The position numbers and the translations under genes are program-made. Shown in pieces: positions 26,620 through 35,912 of a stretch of DNA of 64,000 bases. The notes below the pieces were generated by a model. That model had not been told where the DNA came from. It saw only the letters and a program-made list of their open reading frames with translations, and did no database searches. Every line of letters begins with the position of its first letter. Positions within the stretch are counted from its first letter, which is position 1. Source of the stretch: Acidobacteriota bacterium (lineage in GTDB: Bacteria > Acidobacteriota > UBA6911 > RPQK01 > JAJDTT01); assembly GCA_028874215.1 (NCBI GenBank), contig JAPPLF010000080.1, positions 170,111 through 234,110 of the forward strand. The letters are read 5' to 3'.

Positions 26620-28050
26620 GTGCGGGATCGCTGGCTGCGAGATCTGACGCGAAGGCATCTGTTCCAGGAATGCGGCATCGGCCTGGGCAAGATTGCCCTG
26701 GCCGCCCTCTTGGCCGGGCCTCGAAGTCTGGCCTCGGGTGCGGCGCGGTCCCATCCCATGACGCCCCGGAAACCCCACGACGCGCCCCGTGTGGACCGGG
26801 TGATCTTTCTGTTCATGGCAGGGGCCCCGAGCCAGCTCGACCTCTTCGACTACAAGCCCGAGCTCCTCAAGTACGACGGGACTTCCGTCCCTCAGGAAGT
26901 CGTGCGCGATCAGCGATACGCTTTCATTGAACGGGACGCCAACCTCATGGCCTCCCGCTTTTCCTTCAAACGCTACGGACAATCGGCAGCCGAACTCTCG
27001 GAGATCATTCCCCGCATCGCCGGGATCGCCGACGACCTGGTCTTCATCAAATCCATGACCACCGACGTCTTCAATCACGCCCCCGCCCAGATTTTCATGA
27101 ACACGGGCACTTCACAGCTTGGACATCCCAGCCTGGGTTCGTGGGTCACCTACGGGCTGGGAAGCGAAGCGGAGGATCTCCCCGGATTCGTGGTCCTGAG
27201 CACGGGGAACGGGACCAGTGGCGGACAGGCCAACTGGAGCTGTGGATTTCTGCCCACGGTGTTTCAGGGCGTGCCCTTCCGATCCCAGGGAGATCCGGTT
27301 CTCAACGTGAGCAATCCACCCGGAATCGACGATCGGCTCCAGCGGGACACTCTGGACCTGCTGCGGAATCTCAACCGCCACCATGCCGGCATCATCGGCG
27401 ATCCGGAGATCTCCACCCGCATCAACTCTTACGAATTGGCCTACCGGATGCAGAGCAGCGCCCCCGAACTCATGGACCTGTCGCAGGAGAGTCCGGCGAC
27501 GCTGGAAATGTACGGGGCCGAAGTCGGAGAGCCGTCGTTCGCCGCCAACTGCCTGCTGGCGCGGCGGCTGGTGGAGCGTGGAGTCCGTTTCGTCAATGTC
27601 TATCATTCCGGCTGGGACCACCATACGGACGTCAGAGGAGGCCTGATTCGGCAGTGTGGACTCACCGACCGGGCCTCAGCGGCACTCGTCCGGGACCTGA
27701 AGCAACGAGGGCTGCTGGAGCGGACCCTTGTGATCTGGGGGGGCGAGTTCGGCCGGACGCCCATGGTGGAAAGCAACGTGGCGTTGGGCCGGAAAATGGG
27801 CCGGGATCACCATCCCCAGGCCTTCACCATGTGGATGGCGGGGGGAGGGCTCAAGGTCGGCCAGACCATCGGCCGCACCGATGATCTGGGATTCCACATC
27901 GTGGAGAATTCCATCCATGTGCACGACCTTCAGGCCACGATCCTGCAACTCCTGGGGTTCGACCATACGCGTCTGACCTTCCGCTTCAAGGGACGGGACT
28001 TTCGCTTGACCGACGTGGGAGGGAGAGTCATCCAAGAAATCCTGGCATGA
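26620..28050 (+). CDS. DUF1501 (sulfatase-like) exported protein
   Basis: The 476-residue protein has a Tat-style leader (LTRRHLFQECGIGLGKIALAALLAG) and DUF1501 features such as PSQLDLFDYKP, FVNVYHSGWDHHTDV and the metal-site-like WGGEFGRTP. It is related in fold to alkaline phosphatase and sulfatase proteins, but the activity is unknown. It starts with GTG 4 bp after the DUF1553 stop and its end overlaps the PQQ gene, so the three are one unit. Confidence 0.92.
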   Translation: MRDRWLRDLTRRHLFQECGIGLGKIALAALLAGPRSLASGAARSHPMTPRKPHDAPRVDRVIFLFMAGAPSQLDLFDYKPELLKYDGTSVPQEVVRDQRYAFIERDANLMASRFSFKRYGQSAAELSEIIPRIAGIADDLVFIKSMTTDVFNHAPAQIFMNTGTSQLGHPSLGSWVTYGLGSEAEDLPGFVVLSTGNGTSGGQANWSCGFLPTVFQGVPFRSQGDPVLNVSNPPGIDDRLQRDTLDLLRNLNRHHAGIIGDPEISTRINSYELAYRMQSSAPELMDLSQESPATLEMYGAEVGEPSFAANCLLARRLVERGVRFVNVYHSGWDHHTDVRGGLIRQCGLTDRASAALVRDLKQRGLLERTLVIWGGEFGRTPMVESNVALGRKMGRDHHPQAFTMWMAGGGLKVGQTIGRTDDLGFHIVENSIHVHDLQATILQLLGFDHTRLTFRFKGRDFRLTDVGGRVIQEILA

Positions 28051-29396
28051 GGTCCGTCGTTCTGTTAGCTATGCCCCGAACCACCCTGGCGATCTTTTTT
28101 CTGCTCCTTTCCGTTGCGTGGGCCGAGGACCGGAAATCGGGAGAGGCGGACCGCTACTGGCCTCAATGGAGGGGGCCTCTGGGGACCGGAGTCGGGCCTG
28201 AAGCCGATCCGCCGGTCGACTGGAGCGAATCCCGGAACCTCCTCTGGAAGAAGGAACTTCCGGGACTCGGGCACTCGACGCCCATCGTCTGGGGGAACCG
28301 GATCTATGTGACAGCCGCCGTTCCCGTGGGAAAGGCGCTTGGCCCCATCTACGATGACGCGCCCGGTTCCCATGGAAACCTTCCCGTGACCCGCCGCCAA
28401 GCCTTCACGGTTCTGGCTCTGGACCGGGGCAGCGGAGAGGTGGTTTGGAAACGGGCCGTGCGCACCAGCCTGCCCCACGAGGGAGGGCACTACACTGCAA
28501 GTCTGGCCTCCGCCTCACCGCTCACCGACGGTCAGCGGGTGCTGGCGTACTTCGGCTCCCAGGGGATCTACTGTCTGAGCCCGGACGGCGAGGTGCAGTG
28601 GAAGAAGCAACTGGGGGTGATGAGGACCAGACACGGCCATGGGGAAGGGAACTCTCCAGTCCTGCACGGAAACACGTTGGTCGTCAACTGGGACCACGAA
28701 GGCCAATCGTTCGTCGTCGCCCTGGACAAGCGGACCGGAAAAGAACGTTGGAAGATCCCCCGTAACGAGGTGACCTCGTGGGCGACCCCCATTGCCGTCG
28801 AGCAGAACGGCGTGGTTCAGGTCATCGTCGCCGGCACTAGCCGGGTTCGCGGATACGATCTGGAAACGGGCGAGGTGATCTGGGAGTGCGGCGGTTTGGC
28901 AGCCAATATCGTGGCCTCTCCCGTGGCGGGCGGCGGAATGGCCTTCGTGGGGAGCAGCTACGAGAAACGTGTCCTGCTGGCGATTCGCCTGGACGGCGCG
29001 CGGGGAGACGTTACGGGAACGGACCGGGTGGCCTGGACTCGGCAACAAACCACACCGTACGTTCCCTCACCCTTGCTGTATGACGGCACCCTGTATTTCC
29101 TGGCGCACTACCAGAGCGTGTTGACACGGGTCGAAGCCCGGACCGGACAGGATCGGCCCGGTCCGATGCGGCTGGGCGGGATCGGCAACGTCTACGCGTC
29201 GCCGGTGGCCGCATCAGGACGGGTTTACGTCACGGACCTGAAGGGGACGACTCTGGTGCTGAGTCATGAGGAGACGCCCCGTGCCCTGGCGGTCAATCAG
29301 TTGGAGGACCGCTTCAACGCCTCGGCGGCTCTGGCGGGCCGCCAGCTCTTTCTGCGGGGCGAAAAATACCTCTACGCCATCGGTGCGGCTCCTTGA
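28047..29396 (+). CDS. Exported PQQ-like beta-propeller protein
   Basis: The 449-residue protein has a signal peptide (to about residue 26), a WPQWRGPLGTG opening and blade repeats such as ALDKRTGKERWKIP and DLETGEVIWECGG. It shares its plan with the protein at 64-1464. The ATG overlaps the DUF1501 stop (ATGA), which implies coupled translation in a three-gene unit with DUF1553 and DUF1501. A periplasmic redox or polysaccharide-linked role is inferred from context. Confidence 0.88.
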   Translation: MRSVVLLAMPRTTLAIFFLLLSVAWAEDRKSGEADRYWPQWRGPLGTGVGPEADPPVDWSESRNLLWKKELPGLGHSTPIVWGNRIYVTAAVPVGKALGPIYDDAPGSHGNLPVTRRQAFTVLALDRGSGEVVWKRAVRTSLPHEGGHYTASLASASPLTDGQRVLAYFGSQGIYCLSPDGEVQWKKQLGVMRTRHGHGEGNSPVLHGNTLVVNWDHEGQSFVVALDKRTGKERWKIPRNEVTSWATPIAVEQNGVVQVIVAGTSRVRGYDLETGEVIWECGGLAANIVASPVAGGGMAFVGSSYEKRVLLAIRLDGARGDVTGTDRVAWTRQQTTPYVPSPLLYDGTLYFLAHYQSVLTRVEARTGQDRPGPMRLGGIGNVYASPVAASGRVYVTDLKGTTLVLSHEETPRALAVNQLEDRFNASAALAGRQLFLRGEKYLYAIGAAP

Positions 29397-29477
29397 TCTC
29401 CTGTCGGAGTATTGGCGAACCGCCGTGAATTTCGGCTACACTGACGGCAAAAAAAGCCTCCAATCATCCAAATCATC

Positions 29478-30752
29478 GTGAAGCCGTTTCGCTTCGTACA
29501 CTCTGCCGATCTGCATCTGGACAGTCCTTTCACCGGGTTGAAGTCCAGCGTTCCGGAGCATGTCGCCAAGAGCCTTCGGCAAGCGACATTCGACGCCTAC
29601 GAAAACATCGTCGATCTCTGCATCACCGAAGGAGTTGACGCACTTCTCATTGCGGGGGACGTCTACGACGGAGCCGACCGCAGCCTCCGCGCTCAGCGCC
29701 GGTTCATTGAAGGGCTCGACCGGCTCCACCAAAACGGGATCCGTTCCTTCGTCTGCCATGGCAACCACGATCCCCTGGACGGATGGGAGGCGCGACTGCG
29801 GTACCCGCCGAGCTGTCATCGATTCGGCTCCAAATTCCAGGCGGTGGAGGTCTTCGAGAATGAGCCGGGACGCGCCGTGGTACATGGAGTGAGCTATCCG
29901 ACCCGCAACGTCAAGAGGAACCTGGTCCGCCGGATGGGCCGGGTCGATCCCCTGTTTTTCAACGTCGGTCTGCTGCACGCGAACGTGGACAACGACGCGA
30001 ACCATTTGGCCTACGCTCCCTGCACTCTGAGCGACCTGGCCGACACGGGGGTCGACTATTGGGCTCTGGGGCATGTCCACACCCGGCGCGTGCTGAATAC
30101 GCAGAGCCCGACCGTGGTCTACCCGGGGAATCCACAGGGCCGGCACCTGAATGAGACGGGGGCCCGCGGAGTGTACCTGGTGACGGTGGACGAATCGGGC
30201 CGGATCGGGCTCGAGTTCCGTCCCGTCGACACCGTCCGCTGGGAGCGGTTGATTGTCGATATCGCCGAGACCGACACGGAGCAGAATCTGCTGGATGATC
30301 TGCACCGGCGTGTCGGGGAAGCTCTCGAGCAGGGAGAGGGCCGTTCATTGGTGTTGCGGATGACGCTGAGCGGTCGTGGAGGCCTGCACCGGTTCCTCCG
30401 CCAACCCGGATCCATCGACGACTTGACGGACGAATTGAATCGCGCGTCCGCCGATTTGCACCCCTTCGCCTGGTGCGAGCGAATCGAGGACCGGACGGCG
30501 GGGCCGTTTGATCGGGAGGAGAGGCTTCAGGGCTCCGATTTCGTGGCGGATCTGCTCCGCCTCTGCGACCAGGCCAAGAAGGATCCCGAGTTGCTGGGGA
30601 AGTTGAGGGAGAGCCTCTCGGACCTCTTTCACCATTGGAAGTACCGGCGTTACCTCAAGGATGCCGTTCCGGACGATCCCGCTCTCTCCGGCCTGTTGGA
30701 CGAGGCCGAGTCCATGGCCTTGAATCTGCTGGTCGAGGACGACGTGCCGTGA
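29478..30752 (+). CDS. SbcD/YhaO-like DNA repair exonuclease
   Basis: The 424-residue metallophosphoesterase carries all family motifs: DLHLDSPF, GDVYDG, GNHDPLDG, an HANVDN segment and GHVHTRR. It corresponds to YhaO of Firmicutes, a Mre11/SbcD-type nuclease that works with a coiled-coil ATPase. It starts with GTG at 29478. Its TGA overlaps the GTG of the next gene, which encodes that ATPase. Confidence 0.9.
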   Translation: MKPFRFVHSADLHLDSPFTGLKSSVPEHVAKSLRQATFDAYENIVDLCITEGVDALLIAGDVYDGADRSLRAQRRFIEGLDRLHQNGIRSFVCHGNHDPLDGWEARLRYPPSCHRFGSKFQAVEVFENEPGRAVVHGVSYPTRNVKRNLVRRMGRVDPLFFNVGLLHANVDNDANHLAYAPCTLSDLADTGVDYWALGHVHTRRVLNTQSPTVVYPGNPQGRHLNETGARGVYLVTVDESGRIGLEFRPVDTVRWERLIVDIAETDTEQNLLDDLHRRVGEALEQGEGRSLVLRMTLSGRGGLHRFLRQPGSIDDLTDELNRASADLHPFAWCERIEDRTAGPFDREERLQGSDFVADLLRLCDQAKKDPELLGKLRESLSDLFHHWKYRRYLKDAVPDDPALSGLLDEAESMALNLLVEDDVP

Positions 30753-33700
30753 GGATTCAGGGGTTCCGGATCGACGGCTTCGGGCGATTTGCCGATCACT
30801 CCGTGGGGCCGTTGGACAATCCGCTCACGCTGATCTACGGCCCCAACGAAGCGGGTAAGAGCACCTACCTGGCGTTTATCCGCACCATTCTCTTCGGATT
30901 CCCCCGGCGGCTCGGACACCGCCACTATCCGCCGTTGTCCGGGGGCCGTCACGGCGGAAGTATCGACCTGGTCGGAGGCGACGGCGGACGCTACGTGGTC
31001 CATCGCGTTCAGGGCCGGGGCGCCGGTCCCGTGACGGTCACTGGCGGGAACGGAGAAGTCCTCGACAAGGGAGTCCTGGCCCAGTTGTTGGGACACCATG
31101 GCCGCGACGTCTTCGAAAGTGTCTTTGCCTTCACCCTCGAAGATCTCCACAGCGGCGACCTGTTGGGGAAATCCAGCGTGAACAGCCAGATCTACAGCGC
31201 CGGCATGGGAGTCACCAAGCTTCCCCAGGCCGTGAAGAAACTCCAGGCGGAGCGTGCAACGCTGTTCCTCAAAGGGGGCAGCGTCAACCGGATTGCGCGG
31301 ACCGCCAGAAAGTTGGATGAAGTCGAGGCGAGACTTCGAGACGTCGCCAACAATGCCGTCGAGTTCGGACGCCTCACCACCCGTCTCCAGGAGGTCGAGT
31401 CAAGGCTCTCGGACCTGAAGCGGGTCCGGCGCCGGGGCCAGAGCCGTCTCGATCATCGGCGCCAATTGCAGGATGCCTGGGAGGATTGGAACGACCTGAT
31501 CGGCGTCGATCGGCAATTGGTCGAACTTCCGGTAATCAAGGATTTTCCGGTCGACGGAATACGCCGCCTGGAAGCCCTGGAGGAGCGTTTGAGGGGCGCC
31601 AGGCGGGAATACGACTCCGCCCGTACCGGCGTCGAGGAAGCCAGAGCAAAGACGACGGTCCGGATCGAGCATGCCGCCATCGTTGACAGCGCAGTAGAAA
31701 TCAGGAATCTGGCACGGCTCCGAGGGGCGTTCGACAAATCGGTGCGCGACCTTCCAAAGCGTCAGGCGGAACTTGAGAACTACCGGAACGATCTGCTCAA
31801 GACCATTCAGGAGTTGGGACCGGACTGGGACGAACAGCGGCTGGAACACTTCGACCTGTCGCTCGCCGTCCGTGAGGAGATATCCGAGCACGAAGAACGG
31901 CTGCGGCGGGCACGGGAAGGGCTGAGGCGAAGTGAATCGGCCCATGAGCAGGCGGAAGGGCTGCTGAAGGAGGCGTCCCAATCGGTCGATAGAGCGAAAA
32001 AGGAGTTGGAAGCGGACCCAAGGCCGGAGTACGACGCCGACGGGGTCAGAAGGCGCCGATCCGAGGTCCGCAGGGCCAGGGCGCAGTTGAACCGGTATGA
32101 GCGTGAGGTGCAGCGGGCTTCGGACCTGAAGCGGCAACTGGATGGCGTTTATCGAGCGGGTTCACCGGCAGCCGGGAACGCCATGATGTGGCTCGCGGTG
32201 CTCTGCGCGGCTATTGGCATCGTCCTTGCCGTGGCGGGAGTCATGGGGGGCGGGGCGATTCTGGTCATGGGCGTGGTCACGAGCCTGATCCTGATCGCCC
32301 TGGCCGTCTACTTCCTTGTCCGGAACCGCGCCGGCGCAGGGACGGCGGAATCGCCGATTGCGGATCCGATCCGGCGTTCGCTGGAAGATGCCCGCCGCCG
32401 GCACTTGGACATGCGGGCCGAGCTGGGTGAGACCGCCCTCGAGATGGGGCTCAAGGAGATCAATGAGTCCGTCCTCACCGATGCCGAGGAGTCTTTGGAT
32501 GCAGAGAACCTGCGACTCGCACAACGGGAACGGTTGCGTCAGGTCTTGAAGCAGGCGAAGGAGTCCATGCGGGAGCGAGCGGCCAGGAAGGACGAAGCGG
32601 GAGAGAACGTGGCGCGGGCGCGGGCGCGGGTCGACGCTGCGAGAATGGCCTGGCGCGCCTGGCTTGAAGAGCGCAGTTTGCACACGACCTTCACGCCGGA
32701 AGCCATGGGAGAGCTCCGAGGACAGATCGAGTTGGGGAGAAACCGATTCGCCGAGGTTCGAAACTGGCGCCAGCGCATCGCGGGCATTCGCGAGGATATC
32801 GATTCCTACGCGGCGATGGTGGGGCCGCTGGCTTCCTCTTTCGATGTCGATTTCGATCCTGGCGACGCCCATGCGGTCGGCGGGACGGCTGACGCCTTGA
32901 TCGACCTTGACGAACGGGTCCGCCGGAAGTTGCGGGATCGGGCCAACGCGACCACGGAGTTGCACACGGCGGAGTCGGAGCTGAAAGAGCGGGAAAAACG
33001 GCTCGCTGCCGCGGAATCCGAGTTGAGGCGGCTTCTTGGGTCCGGCGGCGCCACGGATGCCGAACACTTTCGGAAGCGCGCCGAGCGCTTCCGGCAGCGC
33101 GCCGAGTTGGGCGAGCGGAGGCGAGAGGTTCTGAGCCGGCTCCAGCGCATCAGCGGCCCCGGAGAACGCCTGGACTCGCTGATGCAAAGACTCGAAAATA
33201 TCGACCTTCAGTCGATCCTGGCCCGGATCAACCAGGTCCGGGATGAACTCGACGAAGCCGACAAGGAAATCCAGTCCCTGTCCACCGAGCGTGGCGGCAT
33301 CCGCAGCGATCTGGATCGGCTCATCGGAGAGGAACAGTCCTCAGGATGGCGGATGGAACGGCACCTGCTCCTGGAACAGATCCGGGGCCATGCCCGGGAA
33401 TGGGTCATTCGAACGCTGGTCCAACAACTGCTGGAATCGGCGCAGAGCAAGTTCGAGAAGGAGCGGCAGCCCGGCGTTGTCCGGCATGCGGAGAGATTCT
33501 TCGATCGCATCACCGGGAACCGGTACCCTCAGGTCTACGCTCCCCTGGGCGAACGGACCATCATCGTCACCGAAGGCGCGGGTCACCGCAAATCGCCGGA
33601 CGAGTTGAGCCGGGGCACGCGGGAGCAGTTGTTCCTGTCTTTGCGTTTCGGATTGATCCGGGAACTGGGCCTGCGGACGGAGCCGTTGCCTGTCGTCGTG

Positions 33701-33871
33701 GACGAAGTTCTGGTGAACTTTGATCCCGACCGTGCCCTGCGGGCGGCCCGGGCCTTTGTGGAGTTGTCGCGGACCAACCAGATCCTGGTCTTCACCTGTC
33801 ACCCCGCAGTCGTTGAATTATTCCAAAAGGCGGCCGGGGAGAAGAGCCCGGACCTCATCTGGATTGGTTAG
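30749..33871 (+). CDS. YhaN-like SMC/Rad50-type ATPase
   Basis: The 1040-residue protein starts at a GTG overlapping the nuclease stop (GTGA); the frame continues upstream only as read-through of that gene. A Walker A motif occurs in YGPNEAGKSTYLAF (about residue 30). Long coiled coils fill the middle, interrupted by two hydrophobic segments (at about residues 475-525), and the C-terminus has the ABC-type signature LSRGTREQLFLSLRFGL with Walker B PLPVVVDEVLVNFD. This layout, including the internal membrane-like helices, is that of YhaN, the partner of YhaO. Confidence 0.88.
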   Translation: MRIQGFRIDGFGRFADHSVGPLDNPLTLIYGPNEAGKSTYLAFIRTILFGFPRRLGHRHYPPLSGGRHGGSIDLVGGDGGRYVVHRVQGRGAGPVTVTGGNGEVLDKGVLAQLLGHHGRDVFESVFAFTLEDLHSGDLLGKSSVNSQIYSAGMGVTKLPQAVKKLQAERATLFLKGGSVNRIARTARKLDEVEARLRDVANNAVEFGRLTTRLQEVESRLSDLKRVRRRGQSRLDHRRQLQDAWEDWNDLIGVDRQLVELPVIKDFPVDGIRRLEALEERLRGARREYDSARTGVEEARAKTTVRIEHAAIVDSAVEIRNLARLRGAFDKSVRDLPKRQAELENYRNDLLKTIQELGPDWDEQRLEHFDLSLAVREEISEHEERLRRAREGLRRSESAHEQAEGLLKEASQSVDRAKKELEADPRPEYDADGVRRRRSEVRRARAQLNRYEREVQRASDLKRQLDGVYRAGSPAAGNAMMWLAVLCAAIGIVLAVAGVMGGGAILVMGVVTSLILIALAVYFLVRNRAGAGTAESPIADPIRRSLEDARRRHLDMRAELGETALEMGLKEINESVLTDAEESLDAENLRLAQRERLRQVLKQAKESMRERAARKDEAGENVARARARVDAARMAWRAWLEERSLHTTFTPEAMGELRGQIELGRNRFAEVRNWRQRIAGIREDIDSYAAMVGPLASSFDVDFDPGDAHAVGGTADALIDLDERVRRKLRDRANATTELHTAESELKEREKRLAAAESELRRLLGSGGATDAEHFRKRAERFRQRAELGERRREVLSRLQRISGPGERLDSLMQRLENIDLQSILARINQVRDELDEADKEIQSLSTERGGIRSDLDRLIGEEQSSGWRMERHLLLEQIRGHAREWVIRTLVQQLLESAQSKFEKERQPGVVRHAERFFDRITGNRYPQVYAPLGERTIIVTEGAGHRKSPDELSRGTREQLFLSLRFGLIRELGLRTEPLPVVVDEVLVNFDPDRALRAARAFVELSRTNQILVFTCHPAVVELFQKAAGEKSPDLIWIG

Positions 33872-33872
33872 G

Positions 33873-34073
33873 TTGTTGACATTCGGTGTCCACTACCTGT
33901 TCAATGTTGTTCCCGACGAGAACACAGTTGGACAGTCGCGGAGTGGGCGACTCGAAGATCCCTCCGGCAACTTGATCATCGACTCGCCGGACATCTTCGT
34001 ATTCTCGTGCCGGTCCGCCCCGTTCGGCTTCAACGGTGAATTTCTCTACGCTCGCTACAGTGTTCGGCGCTAA
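33873..34073 (+). other. Possible coding remnant
   Basis: A short open stretch ends at TAA 34073 and reads like protein (for example NVVPDENTVGQSRSGRL and SPDIFVFSCRSAPFGF), but it has no ATG or GTG start and no recognised family. A TTGACA hexamer occurs at 33876-33881, so the stretch may instead be promoter DNA for the barrel gene. The gap 33872-34111 otherwise holds nothing I can identify. Confidence 0.2.
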
Positions 34074-34111
34074 TTAGTCTTACGTGTGAACGTGGAACGG
34101 AGTTGCAGCTT

Positions 34112-34942
34112 ATGAAGAAGAAAATCACCTCTCTCGCCATCCTGGTGTTCGGGTTTCAGGGAATGGCGGCGGCACAGGATTCCATCTATTCGGCGGGCGG
34201 CGACGTCGCCATGGTCAGCAAGTACCTGTGGCGCGGGCAACGGTTGACCAACGACTGGAGTATGCAACCGGCGTTCACACTGGGCATCGGCGGTTTCTCC
34301 GCCAATATCTGGGGAACCATGGATCTGACCGCCGTGAACCCGGGTGATGCGTTGCCGATCCAGCCGGGTGACGGATTGAAGGGAAAATTTTCCGAGGTCG
34401 ATTACACGTTTTCCTACGATCATTCCGTGGAAGGCGCCACCATCAGCGTCGGTACGATCTTATATACGTTTCCCGAGCGCTCGGCTTCACTGGCGTCGAC
34501 GACCGAGATCTACGGGGGAGTGACCTTGGACAATGCGCCGCTGGCCCCTTCGTTCACTCTTTACGTCGACGTGGACGAGACGAGCAACGGCGGCAGTACC
34601 GGGCTGTATTTTCAGATGGCTGCCGGACACAGTTTTCCCCTCAACCACGACGTCTTCTCCAGCTTCGATCTGTCGGCGACGTTGGCGATGGTGAACACCG
34701 GATTCACCGACTTCTACTACGGCGTGAGTTCCGGCGGTCTTCATGACGCCAGTCTCACGGCGACTCTTCCCATCACCATCAACGACAACTGGTCCGCGGG
34801 TTTCTTCGTCACCTACAGCGGCCTCATCGGTCAGGAGATTCGCGACAGCCAGTTTCAGGATCCTCGGGAAGTGCCCAAGGCGACCGGCGCCGACCTGGCG
34901 GACACGCTCTGGGGCGGGTTTACGCTGAGCGTGGCGTTCTAG
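34112..34942 (+). CDS. Outer-membrane beta-barrel, TorF-like porin
   Basis: The 276-residue protein has a signal peptide (MKKKITSLAILVFG, cleavage near AAA-QDS) and then alternating beta strands rich in aromatic residues. The segment SKYLWRGQRLTNDWSMQP is the mark of TorF-like putative porins, and the C-terminus ends in Phe as barrel proteins do. It would sit in the outer membrane. No partner gene is adjacent. Confidence 0.8.
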   Translation: MKKKITSLAILVFGFQGMAAAQDSIYSAGGDVAMVSKYLWRGQRLTNDWSMQPAFTLGIGGFSANIWGTMDLTAVNPGDALPIQPGDGLKGKFSEVDYTFSYDHSVEGATISVGTILYTFPERSASLASTTEIYGGVTLDNAPLAPSFTLYVDVDETSNGGSTGLYFQMAAGHSFPLNHDVFSSFDLSATLAMVNTGFTDFYYGVSSGGLHDASLTATLPITINDNWSAGFFVTYSGLIGQEIRDSQFQDPREVPKATGADLADTLWGGFTLSVAF

Positions 34943-35046
34943 CCACTCCGCATCGTAGCGAACTTCCGTGCGGTTTTCGGGGGCGGTCCAGTTCCTGCTT
35001 GGGGGGCAGGTCTTCCTTCAGGCGCCTGTCGACTCCGTCCCCGCCG

Positions 35047-35877
35047 TCAAAGCTCCAGCTTGCCGTCAAAGACCATGTCCTTGAGCTTGAACTTCTTGGA
35101 CACCTTGCGGCCCATGAGCCGGGTGACGAACTCGATGTTCTTTTCCTTCAAGGTAATTGGATTCGACGTGGGCCGCGGAAAGACGAAGATCAATTCGAAG
35201 CCGGACTGCCCGGTTCGTGCGTTCAGAAGGTGAACCTGGTCCTTTTGCATCTGGACGGCCTCGAGTGCAATCGGCTCGCGGCCCTTGATCTTGAGGAAAG
35301 ATTCGGACCTGAGCCTTTCTACGACGGCCTGCCGCCGGTCGGCCGGAATCCGGGTCATGCGGGCCGGCAGTCCTGAAACGCCGATGATGATGTAGTTCAC
35401 CTCCGGTGCCAGGAACTCGGCCAGTTCGGCTGTCGACTCCGCCTGTTCGCCGAAGCGGGCCCGCGCGAAAGCCTGCTTGATGGGCAGGGCGCTGTACCAG
35501 CGCAGCGTCAAATTCACGGCGGGGGGGAAGCCCCTGCCCATGCCGCGGCCGCCGAACCCTCTGCCACCGCCACGACCGCCACCGCCACGACCGCCACCGA
35601 CTCCCCCGCCGCCGCCGAGACCGCCACCGGACCCGAAACCCCGGCCCGACCGGTTGGGTCCGTCGCGGCGGCCCGTCCTCATGGTGGTTCCCGTGACGCC
35701 CCGCGACCGCTGCAAGCTGATGGTCATCTCCTTCGCCCAGGGAGACTTGTTGAGCATCCGCATCACTTCCTTCTCGGACCAATCGGAGTACGCGGATTCC
35801 TTCCAGAATTTTCGGGGCCAGACCGGGGCGGTGGTCAGCAACAGGATGCAGGAAACAAGCAGGATCGATTTCCTCAT
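35047..35877 (-). CDS. Exported protein with Gly/Arg-rich tract
   Basis: The 276-residue protein has a signal peptide, then a conserved-looking segment (YSDWSEKEVMRMLNKSPWAKEM). A tract of almost pure Gly with Arg and Phe follows at residues 79-117 (e.g. GRGGGRGFGGRGMGRG), and then a mixed alpha/beta C-terminal region. I know related acidobacterial hypothetical proteins with the same N-terminal segment but no assigned role. It is the last gene of an operon with a VWA protein, a TonB-dependent receptor and another Gly/Arg-rich protein. Confidence 0.7.
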   Translation of the reverse strand: MRKSILLVSCILLLTTAPVWPRKFWKESAYSDWSEKEVMRMLNKSPWAKEMTISLQRSRGVTGTTMRTGRRDGPNRSGRGFGSGGGLGGGGGVGGGRGGGGRGGGRGFGGRGMGRGFPPAVNLTLRWYSALPIKQAFARARFGEQAESTAELAEFLAPEVNYIIIGVSGLPARMTRIPADRRQAVVERLRSESFLKIKGREPIALEAVQMQKDQVHLLNARTGQSGFELIFVFPRPTSNPITLKEKNIEFVTRLMGRKVSKKFKLKDMVFDGKLEL

Positions 35878-35912
35878 GAGTGAACCTCGATGATCAACGG
35901 ACGGCCACGAAT

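Noticed and set aside
24390..26816. Long minus-strand frame opposite the DUF1553 gene
   Set aside because: The translation is basic low-complexity text with no family, while the plus strand has the haem motif and DUF1549/DUF1553 signatures.
30635..30748. Earlier start for the YhaN-like ATPase
   Set aside because: The upstream codons only read through the end of the nuclease gene; the GTG at 30749 overlaps its stop and fits the family start.
33873..34073. Short gene before the barrel protein
   Set aside because: No start codon or ribosome site, and no family; kept only as a low-confidence remnant.
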